A stretch of DNA of 64,000 nucleotides from Prosthecobacter sp. (lineage in GTDB: Bacteria > Verrucomicrobiota > Verrucomicrobiia > Verrucomicrobiales > Verrucomicrobiaceae). The stretch is taken from the NCBI GenBank assembly GCA_017853885.1, contig JAFMIR010000009.1, forward strand, positions 62,001-126,000, written 5' to 3'. The position numbers and the translations under genes are program-made. Below, piece by piece: positions 26,459 through 35,892 of this stretch. The notes beneath the pieces were generated by a model. That model saw nothing but the letters and a program-made list of their open reading frames with translations. It had not been told where the DNA came from and ran no database searches. Position 1 is the first letter of the stretch. Every line of letters begins with the position of its first letter.

Positions 26459-27844
26459 TCACTTGCTCTTGAACAGGTTCTTGAGGCTCTTGAGGTCGTC
26501 GATGAGTTGCTTAGCCTCTTCAGGGTTGCCGAGCAGGCGACCGACGGCACCACCGGTAAGACGATCCAGCTTTTTCACCACCTTGAACTCCACCTGAGGG
26601 TGGGAGAGCGAGCCAGTGATCAGGATGTCCACATACGGATTGCCACGCTCATCAGAAATCATGGAAACGATGGTGCGAGTGACCGTTTCTCCGAGTCCCT
26701 TCGCGGCAATACCTTGAATGAGCGGCTCACGGATGGAAGGACCGAAGACCACGCGCATCGGCATCTGCTGACTGTCTTGAACCGTGCTGATCCAGCTACC
26801 CTGCTGCACCTGGATTTCAAAATCCGGCATCATGATGCGCGTGGGCTGCTGGAAAGCAATCGTCTCGCGGTCATAGCCGATGGTAGCCATAGCATCCGCC
26901 GCAAGCGGGCCGCCCAAGCGTACTGAACGCAGATCGATGCCGTTTTCGAGCAGCTTAACTAGGTGATCACCAGCCACATCACCGAGGACCATGTGGCCAC
27001 CGATGACGGAGCCGCGCTCAAAGGTGATTGCCAGATTGGCGGCAGGTTTCCAGAGCCTCGTCTCGGGCTCCAGTGGCTTCACATCACCTTCGCCACGCAA
27101 GGTGACATCCGCAAATTGTACAGGCTTCATGTTGCCATTCACCTGAGCCATGCCTTTGACCGTAACCTTGGCCTTGAGGAGGGCATGGATGCGGTTGTGC
27201 AGTGCGGGATCTTCGGGATCGACGTCAATATGGGTCAAATGCAGGTCGAGATCACGGATCTCCGCATCGATTTGCGCGGCGACAGCTTTGTTGGTGATGT
27301 GAAAATAAGCCTGCTCAAGGTGAATCTCCCGCAGCGGAATTCGCTCCGGCTTGGCAGCCTCGATCGACGAAGGCGTCGAAGGAGCTGCGTTCGCTGATGC
27401 GACCTCCCGGCGACCTGCTGGCGGCTGAAAGAGCTTCTCCAAGGAACTGCCCTCCTTCGGATCAAGCGTCTCATGCACTTTGATCCCCGTGAAACGAAGC
27501 AAGTTTGGCGTGATGCGGGCGTCGAGGATGTCATTGCTCAGCAATTCAGCGTAAGCCTGATCGATGCGCACGGCAGGATCCACCAATGGTGGACGCTGGG
27601 AAAGGGGTTTGCCAACGTGCTCATCTCGTGGAGCAATCTGGATGCCATGCAGCCGCAGCGTAGGCGGCCAGGAGAAGAGGGAGAGACTGGTCGAGTCCAG
27701 ATGGGCACGGCAGTTGCAGTGTTCCTCGGTTAATTGAACGATGGACTCGGCACTGACATAGCTTTGTAGCCAAAGGGCTAAGCCAATGGGGGCCGCGATA
27801 GCCAGAACAATCAGGACGCCGAGGCTTTTAAGCACAAATTTCAT
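26459..27844 (-). CDS. AsmA-like envelope protein
   Basis: Starting at the ATG at 27844, the 461-residue protein has an N-terminal membrane anchor (KFVLKSLGVLIVLAIAAPIG). A long beta-strand-rich region follows, with AsmA/DUF748-like features: LSLFSWPPTLRLHGIQIAPR early, repeated amphipathic strands, and VEFKVVKKLDRLTGG near the end. AsmA-like proteins are bridge-like lipid-transfer or envelope-maintenance factors. The protein is shorter than typical AsmA or TamB, and the start is preceded by a leader repeat. Confidence 0.7.
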   Translation of the reverse strand: MKFVLKSLGVLIVLAIAAPIGLALWLQSYVSAESIVQLTEEHCNCRAHLDSTSLSLFSWPPTLRLHGIQIAPRDEHVGKPLSQRPPLVDPAVRIDQAYAELLSNDILDARITPNLLRFTGIKVHETLDPKEGSSLEKLFQPPAGRREVASANAAPSTPSSIEAAKPERIPLREIHLEQAYFHITNKAVAAQIDAEIRDLDLHLTHIDVDPEDPALHNRIHALLKAKVTVKGMAQVNGNMKPVQFADVTLRGEGDVKPLEPETRLWKPAANLAITFERGSVIGGHMVLGDVAGDHLVKLLENGIDLRSVRLGGPLAADAMATIGYDRETIAFQQPTRIMMPDFEIQVQQGSWISTVQDSQQMPMRVVFGPSIREPLIQGIAAKGLGETVTRTIVSMISDERGNPYVDILITGSLSHPQVEFKVVKKLDRLTGGAVGRLLGNPEEAKQLIDDLKSLKNLFKSK

Positions 27845-27873
27845 ACTTGCGAATGTTGGCAGGGTGGCGGCCA

Positions 27874-27892
27874 GATGTCGAATACCGAATCG
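27874..27892 (-). repeat. oriented leader repeat, copy upstream of asmA-like gene
   Basis: On the minus strand CGATTCGGTATTCGACATC matches the first two blocks of the copies at dusB and argS (GATTC-nnn-ATTCGACATTC). The final block is degraded (ACATTCGCAAG) but sits next to the start codon as in the other copies. Confidence 0.5.
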
Positions 27893-27972
27893 AAAACTCC
27901 GGGCGGTATGGACAGGCCGTTGCAATCGCCTTCGAGACCGCTACTCTCCCCTTCCGACTCCTTAAACACACC

Positions 27973-28335
27973 ATGCAAGCCCCCAAAATCACCGCCTACC
28001 TGAAAACCTACTGTGGCTGGAGCGAAGGCGTCCGAGCCATCTTCCGCAAGTATGCCCTCGAATACGAGGAAAAGGACATCATCAAGAACCCGGCCTTCCG
28101 TTGGGAAATGGAACAGAAGAGCGGCCAACCCCTCTCCCCCTGCGTGGAGATCAATGGCACCATGCTCCCGGACATCAGCGGTGCTGAAGTCGAGGCTTGG
28201 ATGATCCAAAACGGCCTGCTCACGCTCAATGAAGCTCCCGCTGATGCCCCCACGAACTCTGCCTGCTCCGATGCCCAGCACGCTGCCATGGCCGCTGGAA
28301 TCCTGCCGGGTGCGACGGTGAAATTCGTCGGCTAA
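27973..28335 (+). CDS. glutaredoxin-like protein, monothiol-type active site
   Basis: The ATG at 27973 gives a 120-residue protein with a thioredoxin-fold start (PKITAYLKTYCGWSEGVRAI) and a CxxS-type active site, CGWS. The usual VP-cis-proline segment reads SPCVEINGTMLPDISG, so a second cysteine sits beside the conserved proline. A 35-residue C-terminal extension contains one further Cys. It is likely to act in thiol reduction or iron-sulfur handling; it lies next to lipA, an Fe-S enzyme gene, which fits but proves nothing. Confidence 0.75.
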   Translation: MQAPKITAYLKTYCGWSEGVRAIFRKYALEYEEKDIIKNPAFRWEMEQKSGQPLSPCVEINGTMLPDISGAEVEAWMIQNGLLTLNEAPADAPTNSACSDAQHAAMAAGILPGATVKFVG

Positions 28336-28382
28336 GCCAGCCCGGATCATGAAACGCCCTCTACCAACGAGGCAATCTCCCA

Positions 28383-29288
28383 ATGACACCGAAAATTGAC
28401 CCTGCCCTGCATCGCGACAAAAAGCCGGACTGGATCCGCGTGACCTTGCCCCGTGATCCGAAGTTCTGGAGTACGAAAGGCCTCATCACCGACCTGAAGC
28501 TCCACACTGTCTGCGAAGAGGCCCAGTGCCCAAACCGCTGGGAGTGTTGGAGCCAAGGCACGGCCACCTTCATGATTGCCGGAGACCGCTGCACGCGTGC
28601 ATGCGGTTTCTGTGCCGTCAAAACAGCCAAGCCCTTTGCCCTCGAAGCAGATGAGCCAGAGCGTGTGGCGGAGGCCACTAAGCGCATGGGATTAAACCAC
28701 GTTGTCATCACCGCCGTGGCCCGTGACGACATGCCGGATGGCGGCGCGGAACACTTTGCCCGCACCATCGAGGCCGTGCGCGAAGCCGTCCCCACCATCA
28801 CCATCGAGATCCTCGTGCCAGACTTCAACGGCAGGGATGATGCCCTTGAAGTGGTAATGAAGGCGCGTCCGCACATTTTCAATCACAACCTTGAGACGGT
28901 CGAGCGGCTCACGCCGCTCGTTCGCAGCCGCGCAAAGTATCAACGCAGCCTCGATGTGCTCAAACGGGCCGGCGAGATGGCGCGCGCAATGGACTTCCAT
29001 TGCTCGACCAAGAGCGGTCTTATGCTCGGCCTCGGCGAAACGGAGGTCGAGCTTTTTCAAGCCATGGATGACCTGCGTGAGCATCAAGTTACCGTCCTAA
29101 CGCTCGGACAGTACCTGCGTCCCTCGCCGCAGCATCTGCCGGTAATCGAGTACATCCACCCGGACACCTTTGAGAACTACAAGCAGATCGCTCTAAAGAA
29201 GGGCTTCCGCCATGTTGCCAGCGCTCCGTTGGTGAGGAGCTCCTATCATGCCTCCGACTTTCGTCCCGAGTTAGATGGGCAGGCCTAG
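28383..29288 (+). CDS. lipA: lipoyl synthase
   Basis: The 301-residue radical-SAM enzyme inserts two sulfur atoms into protein-bound octanoyl groups. Both iron-sulfur cluster sites are visible: the auxiliary CEEAQCPNRWEC (Cx4Cx5C) and the radical-SAM CTRACGFC (Cx3Cx2C). Further blocks include VVITAVARDDMPDGGAEH, FNHNLETVERL and SGLMLGLGETEVE. The length is normal. It follows the glutaredoxin-like gene by 47 bases on the same strand. LipB is not in the window. Confidence 0.96.
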   Translation: MTPKIDPALHRDKKPDWIRVTLPRDPKFWSTKGLITDLKLHTVCEEAQCPNRWECWSQGTATFMIAGDRCTRACGFCAVKTAKPFALEADEPERVAEATKRMGLNHVVITAVARDDMPDGGAEHFARTIEAVREAVPTITIEILVPDFNGRDDALEVVMKARPHIFNHNLETVERLTPLVRSRAKYQRSLDVLKRAGEMARAMDFHCSTKSGLMLGLGETEVELFQAMDDLREHQVTVLTLGQYLRPSPQHLPVIEYIHPDTFENYKQIALKKGFRHVASAPLVRSSYHASDFRPELDGQA

Positions 29289-29509
29289 GAAACGAACCCC
29301 CGACGTCCGCAATTGGCGAAACAATTGCCTCATGCCCGCCAGTCTCAGCAGGAAAATTCAGTACTGTGAGACCGCAAGCCTCGTCGTATGGCAACATCCA
29401 CGCCGACCTAGCCGAAAAAGTCGCTATAGCGGCAAAGCTCACACTTTCCTCTCGCCAAGGTTGGGCGGCTGTTTTAAAGCCTATCGGTTTTAAAAATCAT
29501 CCCCCGCCC

Positions 29510-29887
29510 ATGACTGACAATCCCACCGCCGACTCCCCGTTTGGTGCCTCCGCGAATCCAATTGATCCTTTTCATGCCGCGAAGGCCAGCGCCATGAAGG
29601 CCGCCGAGGATTTGCGTAACGTCGCAGCGCAAAAAGCCTCTGAGCTGCGCCATGTGGCAGAGCAGCGTGCCCAGCAGTGGCGGGACTCCGCCACCCATGC
29701 CGCATCCGACATTAAGGAGAAGGCCGATGAGTTTCGCCAATATGCGGATGACACTTGGAAGGAAGCTCGTGCGCGCTGCGCCGACCTTCGTGTCGAAGCC
29801 GAAAAGTTCGCCCGCGAGAAGCCAGTGCAGGCGCTTGCCACCGCCTTCGGCATTGGATTTGTGCTCGGATTGCTCATGCGCCGTTGA
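29510..29887 (+). CDS. YqjD/ElaB-like (DUF883) membrane-anchored protein
   Basis: The ATG at 29510 gives 125 residues: a helical, charged, Ala-rich body (AAEDLRNVAAQKASELRHVA, EQRAQQWRDSATHAASDI) and a C-terminal transmembrane tail ALATAFGIGFVLGLLMRR. This is the plan of the DUF883 ElaB/YqjD family, whose E. coli members bind ribosomes at the inner membrane in stationary phase. Two further yqjE/yqjK-like genes follow, as in the E. coli yqjCDEK cluster. Confidence 0.8.
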   Translation: MTDNPTADSPFGASANPIDPFHAAKASAMKAAEDLRNVAAQKASELRHVAEQRAQQWRDSATHAASDIKEKADEFRQYADDTWKEARARCADLRVEAEKFAREKPVQALATAFGIGFVLGLLMRR

Positions 29888-29916
29888 TCCATAAGCCTTA
29901 ACGGATCGCTTCAGTC

Positions 29917-30324
29917 ATGGACAAAGGCCCCACTGCCCCAGCCGCAGCCACCGGACGCCAGTGCGTCACCGGTTTTTTGCGTAGCATGGCGCTATATGTG
30001 GAAGCTCGCGGACGCTTGCTACAAATTGAAGCACAGGAAACAGGTGTCCGTGTGTCCTCCCTTGCAGCTCATGTGGTCATCACATTGGCGAGTATCATCA
30101 TCGGATGGATGCTTGCCGCACCTGCCGTTGTTTGGATGATTGCTGAGAAGTCGGGCTGGCACTGGACCCATGTGGCACTTTGCGGCGGCGGCGTGCATCT
30201 CATCACTGGAGTTCTCCTCCTGATCGCTCTCAAGGCTCGGCTGAAACGCCTGCAGTTCTTTGAGGAAACCTTCAACCAATTCCGACGCGACCGCGAATGG
30301 CTGGCCAGCACCACCAACGACTGA
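29917..30324 (+). CDS. YqjE-like (DUF1469, phage-holin-like) membrane protein
   Basis: The 135-residue protein has two strong transmembrane helices (about residues 47-73 and 83-106), with a basic cytoplasmic tail (KARLKRLQFFEETFNQFRRD). Size and layout match the YqjE/DUF1469 family, annotated as holin-superfamily III although it has no known phage role. It sits between the yqjD-like and yqjK-like genes and overlaps the latter by 28 bases, so the three form an operon. Confidence 0.75.
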   Translation: MDKGPTAPAAATGRQCVTGFLRSMALYVEARGRLLQIEAQETGVRVSSLAAHVVITLASIIIGWMLAAPAVVWMIAEKSGWHWTHVALCGGGVHLITGVLLLIALKARLKRLQFFEETFNQFRRDREWLASTTND

Positions 30325-30716
30325 CTCCAAAGCAGCTTGCCTTGCGTGATCTTGAATCCGCCCGGGTGGAACTATCCCGGCAAATCGACCTCGTGGCCGA
30401 GAAGTGGAACCCACGCGCCGTAATGACCCGCTCATTCGAACGTTACCGTGTCGCGTGGATTGGCGGTGCGGCCGTTGCCGGACTCGCTGCCCTCAAGTTC
30501 CTCATGCCTTCCCCAACCCGGACGCATGACCCACATGATGAGCTGGGGGACGCTCCAAGAGGTTGGGGACGCTCGAACGGTGCCCTCGCTATGCTACTAA
30601 TGCCCCTGCTGGCGATGGGACGGAAAGCAGCGATGAATTACGGCATGCAATTCGTACAGTCTTGGCTCCAAAAACGCGCGGCAGAACCTGCCCATGCACC
30701 CGGCACGACCGAGTAG
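30297..30716 (+). CDS. YqjK-like membrane-associated protein
   Basis: The 139-residue protein has an N-terminal helical charged region (TPKQLALRDLESARVELSRQ), a hydrophobic segment at about 54-70 (WIGGAAVAGLAALKFL) and a second one at about 93-110. Position in the yqjDE-like operon suggests YqjK; sequence similarity is not obvious by eye. The function of this operon is unknown; envelope stress or hibernation is the usual guess for the E. coli set. Confidence 0.6.
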   Translation: MAGQHHQRLTPKQLALRDLESARVELSRQIDLVAEKWNPRAVMTRSFERYRVAWIGGAAVAGLAALKFLMPSPTRTHDPHDELGDAPRGWGRSNGALAMLLMPLLAMGRKAAMNYGMQFVQSWLQKRAAEPAHAPGTTE

Positions 30717-30737
30717 TTTTTTCTTTTTATCTCCTTC

Positions 30738-31850
30738 ATGTCCGAAACCACTGACCAACAAGCCCCCCCCGCCGATATCATTCCGACACTCGGCTCCGTG
30801 GACGAATACCTGCAATTTTGCATGCAGTATGACGCCTCTGATCTTCACCTTGCCACCGGTTCCCAGCCGATTTGGAGGCGTTATGGCAATCTCCAACCCA
30901 TTTGGAACAACGCCGCCGTGCTTACAGCTGCGGACACCCAACGCCTCGCCCACGGTTTCCTTGGAGAAGTGCAGCTCAAGATGCTCGACGAACGTGGGGA
31001 TGTGGACTTCGCTTACTCGCCGCCACATGGCCGTTTCCGCGCATCCGTGGTGAAGCAGCGACTCGGCGTTGACATGGTCTTCCGCGTCATCAAGACCAAG
31101 GTCAGCTCGATCGAAGAACTGGGCCTTCCGGACACTGTTCGCACCCTCATCCGCTACCACAACGGCCTCGTGCTCGTCACCGGCCCGGTGGGTTGCGGGA
31201 AGTCAACCACACTGGCCGCGCTCGTCGATGCCATCAACGAGGAGCGCCAAGACCATATCATCACGCTGGAGGACCCGATTGAGTTTGTCATCCCACCCAA
31301 GGGCTGCCATGTGAACCAACGTGAAGTTCATACTCACACTCAGTCCTTTGCCGCTGCCCTGCGCGGAGCTCTCCGCGAAGACCCTGACGTGATCATGGTC
31401 GGTGAAATGCGTGACCTCGAAACCATCCAGCTCGCTATTACCGCCGCGGAAACAGGCCACTTGGTTCTCGGCACCCTGCACACCGGTAGCGCGGCCCGCA
31501 CACTTGACCGTGTGCTTGACGTCTTCCCCATCGACCAACGTGAGCAGATCCGCATCATGGTGAGCGAGTCCCTGCGCGGGATCCTTTCCCAGCAGCTCGT
31601 TCCAAAGACCGATGGCAACGGCCGTGCCATGGCACTCGAAGTGCTGGTGAACACGCCGGCTGTCTCGAACTGCATCCGTGAAGGCAAAACCTTCATGCTC
31701 GCCGGAGTGATGCAGACCGGCAAAAACGTTGGCATGGTCACCATGGATGACTCTTTGCGCAATCTCTACGCCCAAGGCCTTATCTCCCGCGAGGAATGCG
31801 AGTCACGTGCCGAGGATAAGCTCCTGATGCGAAAGTTTTTCGACTCATAA
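30738..31850 (+). CDS. pilT: PilT-family type IV pilus retraction ATPase, first copy
   Basis: The 370-residue protein has the PilT/PilU N-terminal PAS-like domain (ASDLHLATGSQPIWRRYG) and ATPase domain. Motifs: Walker A GPVGCGKSTT, Asp box and Walker B around DPDVIMVGEMRDLETI, His box TAAETGHLVLGTLHT, and NCIREGK near the AIRNLIRE position. The Walker A carries Val-Gly-Cys where Thr-Gly-Ser is usual. The next gene is a second PilT. Paired retraction ATPases commonly act together, one as PilU. Pilin and assembly genes are not in the window. Confidence 0.9.
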   Translation: MSETTDQQAPPADIIPTLGSVDEYLQFCMQYDASDLHLATGSQPIWRRYGNLQPIWNNAAVLTAADTQRLAHGFLGEVQLKMLDERGDVDFAYSPPHGRFRASVVKQRLGVDMVFRVIKTKVSSIEELGLPDTVRTLIRYHNGLVLVTGPVGCGKSTTLAALVDAINEERQDHIITLEDPIEFVIPPKGCHVNQREVHTHTQSFAAALRGALREDPDVIMVGEMRDLETIQLAITAAETGHLVLGTLHTGSAARTLDRVLDVFPIDQREQIRIMVSESLRGILSQQLVPKTDGNGRAMALEVLVNTPAVSNCIREGKTFMLAGVMQTGKNVGMVTMDDSLRNLYAQGLISREECESRAEDKLLMRKFFDS

Positions 31851-31916
31851 AACACCAAGAGCGAAGATCAGAGGAAAAAACCCAAACTTGCTTCGCTCCC
31901 TTCCATCTTCTTCACA

Positions 31917-31950
31917 CTCTCTCGGCCCTTTGCCCTAAGTCCTTCGCACC
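31917..31950 (+). repeat. pyrimidine-rich leader repeat upstream of second pilT
   Basis: CTCTCGGCCCTTTGCCCT then AAGTCCTTCGCACC ends nine bases before the start codon. It matches the leader of parC (19365-19400) at 15 of 18 core positions in the same orientation. Confidence 0.4.
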
Positions 31951-31959
31951 CTGAACGTC

Positions 31960-33063
31960 ATGCCCATCATCGACCAACACTTCCGCACGCTCATCGAACT
32001 CGGCGGATCTGACCTCCATCTAAGCCAAGGACAACCACCCAAAGTCCGCGTCCACGGCAGCATCAAGGCCATATCCGATGAAATTCTCAGCGGCCAGATG
32101 ATGGAAACCATGATGCGAGAGATCTGTGATCCCAAGGCTTGGCAAAAGTACATCGATAAGGGTGATCTCGATTTCGCTTACGAGATGGATGAAAACAACC
32201 GCTTCCGCTGCAACTACCTCAAGCAGCAGCACGGTCTCGCCTGTGTCTTCCGCATCATTCCCACCAAGATTGCCAGCTTGGAGCAATTGAACATCCCGCC
32301 AATCGTTAAGGAATTCGGCCATCTACGCAGCGGCCTTGTGCTTGTCACTGGACCCACCGGTTCAGGCAAATCCACGACACTCGCGGCTCTCCTAGACTAC
32401 ATCAATACGAACTTCCGCCGTCATATCATCACAGTCGAAGAACCCATCGAGTTCGTTCACCGCAACAAAAAGTCCATTATCACCCAGCGTGAGGTGCCCA
32501 TCCAGACGCCCTCGTTCGCGGATGGCCTACGCGCAGCCCTGCGCGAAGACGCCGACATCGTGCTCGTGGGTGAAATGCGCGACTTGGAGACCATCTCACT
32601 AGCCCTTACAGCAGCAGAAACCGGTCTTCTCGTGTTCGGCACACTTCACACGAACAACGCACGCAAGACCGTGGATCGTATCATCGACGTCTTTCCCTCC
32701 GATCAGCAGAGTCAAGTGCGCACCATGCTAGCTGCCTCGCTGCGCGGTGTGGTGGCCCAACTCCTCATGAAGCGTCACGATGGCGGCGGCCGCTGCGCCG
32801 TGAACGAGATCATGATCTCGAATGCCGCAGTGGGTGCCATCATCCGTGAAGGTGCAACGCAAAAGCTTTACGACGTCATTATCGGCGGCAAAGCCCAAGG
32901 CATGCAGTTCATGGATGACGCCATCTGGCAGAAGCTGCGCGATGGTTATGTAAGCCCCATGGAGGCCTACATGAAGGCCATCGACAAGCAACGCTTTAAG
33001 AACTTCCTCCCGCCCGAGGAAGCAGAGGTGGCCAACGCTGGCGGAGGCGAGCCCAACAAGTAA
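31960..33063 (+). CDS. pilT: PilT-family type IV pilus retraction ATPase, second copy
   Basis: The 367-residue protein has a standard Walker A (GPTGSGKSTTLAAL), the Asp box/Walker B region DADIVLVGEMRDLETI, His box TAAETGLLVFGTLHTNNA, and the typical PilT core. It lies 109 bases after the first copy, in the same direction but with its own leader repeat, so separate control is possible. The C-terminus (NFLPPEEAEVANAGGGEPNK) is a short flexible tail. This copy is closer to canonical PilT than the first. Confidence 0.92.
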   Translation: MPIIDQHFRTLIELGGSDLHLSQGQPPKVRVHGSIKAISDEILSGQMMETMMREICDPKAWQKYIDKGDLDFAYEMDENNRFRCNYLKQQHGLACVFRIIPTKIASLEQLNIPPIVKEFGHLRSGLVLVTGPTGSGKSTTLAALLDYINTNFRRHIITVEEPIEFVHRNKKSIITQREVPIQTPSFADGLRAALREDADIVLVGEMRDLETISLALTAAETGLLVFGTLHTNNARKTVDRIIDVFPSDQQSQVRTMLAASLRGVVAQLLMKRHDGGGRCAVNEIMISNAAVGAIIREGATQKLYDVIIGGKAQGMQFMDDAIWQKLRDGYVSPMEAYMKAIDKQRFKNFLPPEEAEVANAGGGEPNK

Positions 33064-33118
33064 AGAGCGAAGCATTGTTTAACCACACGAGACGGGCTTA
33101 AATACTCACCTTGTTGAT

Positions 33119-33712
33119 TTAGCGCAGCGTGCGCGGCACAAAAAGGGCCTGCATGCCCGCTGCCTCGGCCGCTTTGAGGCCACTGTTTCCATCCTCCAGC
33201 ACCAAGCACTCAGCGGGAGTGATGTCCATACGCTCCGCTGCCAGTAAAAACATGTCTGGAGCTGGCTTGCCATGCCGCACATCCTTGGGCGTGATGATGA
33301 TCTCAAACAAGTCGAGAAGACCTGTGGCCTTCAAACAGCCTCTTACCGTGTCCTCGGCGCTACCAGAAGCCACTGCGATGGGAAAACGACCTGCCACCGA
33401 ACGTGCAAAATCCGCCACGGGTCGCACCGGCTTAACTTCCGGGATGCAGCGATGAAAAATGACGGCCTTAGTCTCATCGACCGCTAGCGGGTCCATGCTG
33501 GTGCCATACCTGTTGTTGAGAATCCTCACCACATCCTGCTCTTTCACACCCGCGTGGTCATAAAAAAACTCCTCCGTAAACTCAAAATTCGCGCCATGGA
33601 CCTTCAAGGCCTCACACCACGCGATGTAGTGTAGCGGCATCGAATCGACCAAAGTGCCGTCACAGTCGAAAATGAATGCTTTGAAGGGATGATCTGGGAT
33701 TAGGAGGGACAT
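33119..33712 (-). CDS. HAD-family phosphatase/phosphomutase-like
   Basis: The ATG at 33712 gives 197 residues with the four HAD motifs: nucleophile Asp16 in FIFDCDGTLVDSMPLHYIAW, Ser in VASGSAEDTV, Lys in KDVRHGKPAPDMFL, and the acidic loop CLVLEDGNSGLKAAEAAGM. The cap and motif I context (DGTLVDSMPLHY) resemble beta-phosphoglucomutase and related sugar phosphatases. The substrate is unknown. The longer frame to 33760 adds an unlikely N-terminus. Confidence 0.88.
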   Translation of the reverse strand: MSLLIPDHPFKAFIFDCDGTLVDSMPLHYIAWCEALKVHGANFEFTEEFFYDHAGVKEQDVVRILNNRYGTSMDPLAVDETKAVIFHRCIPEVKPVRPVADFARSVAGRFPIAVASGSAEDTVRGCLKATGLLDLFEIIITPKDVRHGKPAPDMFLLAAERMDITPAECLVLEDGNSGLKAAEAAGMQALFVPRTLR

Positions 33713-33786
33713 GAAAAAGGGGAGGGAGACCCAAAAGAGCATCGAAGGCCATCCGCGCATACCGAATCATGATTCTCGGGCAAAAA

Positions 33787-33816
33787 GAAAGCGGCGGAAT
33801 CGCTTCCGCCGCTTGG
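33787..33816 (-). terminator. rho-independent terminator of hppA
   Basis: AAGCGGCGGAA (33789-33799) pairs perfectly with TTCCGCCGCTT (33804-33814) around a four-base loop that reads GCGA on the minus strand, a stable tetraloop. On the minus strand it is followed by TCTTTTT. It lies 16 bases past the hppA stop. Confidence 0.85.
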
Positions 33817-33831
33817 AAAAATCTATAAAGC

Positions 33832-35892
33832 TTACTTTTTGAAGATGATGGGAATGATGAGAATGGCGAGAATGTTCACTACCTTGATCATCGGATTCAC
33901 CGCCGGGCCAGCAGTGTCCTTGTAGGGATCGCCAACGGTATCGCCAGTCACAGCAGCCTGGTGGGCGAAGCTGTGTTTCCCGCCATGGTTGCCTTCTTCG
34001 ATGTATTTCTTCGCGTTGTCCCAAGCGCCACCGGCGCTGGTCATGGCGATGCCGACAAAGAGGCCGGTGACGATGGTGCCGATGAGCACACCGCCGAGGG
34101 CCTGCATGCCGACGAAGGCCATGCCGATGACGAAAATGAGCGGCAGCAGCGCAGGGAGGATCATCTGCTTCAACGCGGCGCTGGTCACAATCCCCACGCA
34201 CTGGGCGTAGTCAGGAATGTCGGTACCATTGAGAATACCGGGCTTCGCAGCGATCTGGCGGCGAACTTCGAGCACCACAGCTCCTGCGGCGCTGCCAACG
34301 GCGCTCATGCAGTAGGCGGTGAAAATGAAGGGCAGCAGGCCGCCGATGAACATGCCGATGACGACCTCATGGTTCATGAGGTCAAAGGTCACGGTGTGGC
34401 CGACGAAGGCCTCAAGATCCTTCACATAGCTACCAAAGAGCACCATGGCGGCGAGGCCGGCACTGGCGATGGCGTAGCCTTTGGTGACAGCTTTCATGGT
34501 GTTGCCTACGGCATCGAGCTCATCGGTAATGGTGCGGACTTCTTCAGGCAGGCCACTCATAACGGCGATGCCTCCCGCGTTGTCGGTGATCGGGCCGAAG
34601 GCATCTAAGGAGATGATGATGCCGGAAAGCGAAAGCATGGAGACAACGGCAATGGCGATGCCATAGAGGCCGGCGAGATCAAAGCAGCACCAGATGGAGG
34701 CGGCGATGGCGAGCACGGGGAGCAGCGTGGCATGGTGACCGATGCTGATGCCCGCGATGATGTTTGTGGCGTGGCCGGTCTCGGAGGCCTTGGCGATGTC
34801 ACGCACCGGCTTGTGATGCGTGCTGGTATAGTAGTTGGTGATCCAGACGACGAGCAGCGTCATCACGAGGCCAACGAGGGCGCATTGGAAAAGGGCGCAG
34901 CTGGCGATGCTTATTCCGTTCAGTGAGACGGTGGCACCGAAGATGGCCTGCGTAGCCCACCAGAAGAGGCCGGCGCTGATGAGACCGGAAACGGCCACGC
35001 CACACACGAGGGCGGTCGTTGGAGTCTGTTTCACGAAATTCACCCAGCCGATGCCTATGATCGAGGAGATGATCGACAGGCCGCAGAGCACAAAGGGATA
35101 AATAACAGCTGCATTGGCATCCTGCGCACCGGCAGTGAGAGCGCCGACAAGCACGCCGCCGATTAAGGACACCGCGTAGGTCTCAAACACGTCGGCGGCC
35201 ATGCCGGCGCAGTCTCCAACGTTGTCGCCTACGTTGTCTGCGATGGTGGCGGGATTGCGAGGATCATCCTCGTTAAGGTTTTGCTCGATTTTGCCAACGA
35301 GGTCCGCGCCGACGTCAGCGGCCTTGGTGTAGATGCCGCCGCCAAGACGGGCGAAGACGGAGATGAGCGAGCTTCCGAGAGCCAGACCGATCAGCGAGTC
35401 AATGGCGTGCTTGCCTTCTGGGTGCATGCCTTTGACGACCATGTAGAAAACGCCGACTGAGAGCAGGCCGAGGGCCACGACAAGCAATCCAGTAACCGCA
35501 CCGCCGTTGAAGGCCACCTTGAGCGCCCCATGGCTGCTCACCGATGCGGCTTGCGCGGTGCGGACATTCGCACGCACGGCGATCATCATGCCGATGTAAC
35601 CTGCTGCGAGGGAACAGACCGCGCCGACGATGAAGCCGACGGCGGTGGCAGCATCACGCAGATACCAGATGGCCGCGAGGATGACGAGGGCGATGGGCAC
35701 AATGGCCATGATCTGGCGGTTCAGGTAGGCTTTGGCACCGGACTGGACGGCACCACCGATCTCTTGCATTTTCGCATTGCCCGGCGAGGAGGCCAGAATC
35801 TGACGGATGAGGATCAGAGCCACGACGAGTCCCACCGCGGCAAGGGCGATGGAGATGGTGAGTCCATTTTGGAGCAGGAAGGCAAGAGGCAT
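33832..35892 (-). CDS. hppA: membrane-bound proton-translocating pyrophosphatase
   Basis: The ATG at 35892 gives 686 residues and about 16 hydrophobic helices, the normal size. The pyrophosphate-binding acidic motifs are intact ([39 protein letters not shown]). The cation-selection segment reads [10 protein letters not shown], with Lys and Thr in a KxxT arrangement; potassium-dependent enzymes have AxxG/A there. It is therefore predicted to be a K+-independent H+ pump that uses the energy of pyrophosphate. A strong terminator follows. Confidence 0.95.
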   Translation of the reverse strand: MPLAFLLQNGLTISIALAAVGLVVALILIRQILASSPGNAKMQEIGGAVQSGAKAYLNRQIMAIVPIALVILAAIWYLRDAATAVGFIVGAVCSLAAGYIGMMIAVRANVRTAQAASVSSHGALKVAFNGGAVTGLLVVALGLLSVGVFYMVVKGMHPEGKHAIDSLIGLALGSSLISVFARLGGGIYTKAADVGADLVGKIEQNLNEDDPRNPATIADNVGDNVGDCAGMAADVFETYAVSLIGGVLVGALTAGAQDANAAVIYPFVLCGLSIISSIIGIGWVNFVKQTPTTALVCGVAVSGLISAGLFWWATQAIFGATVSLNGISIASCALFQCALVGLVMTLLVVWITNYYTSTHHKPVRDIAKASETGHATNIIAGISIGHHATLLPVLAIAASIWCCFDLAGLYGIAIAVVSMLSLSGIIISLDAFGPITDNAGGIAVMSGLPEEVRTITDELDAVGNTMKAVTKGYAIASAGLAAMVLFGSYVKDLEAFVGHTVTFDLMNHEVVIGMFIGGLLPFIFTAYCMSAVGSAAGAVVLEVRRQIAAKPGILNGTDIPDYAQCVGIVTSAALKQMILPALLPLIFVIGMAFVGMQALGGVLIGTIVTGLFVGIAMTSAGGAWDNAKKYIEEGNHGGKHSFAHQAAVTGDTVGDPYKDTAGPAVNPMIKVVNILAILIIPIIFKK

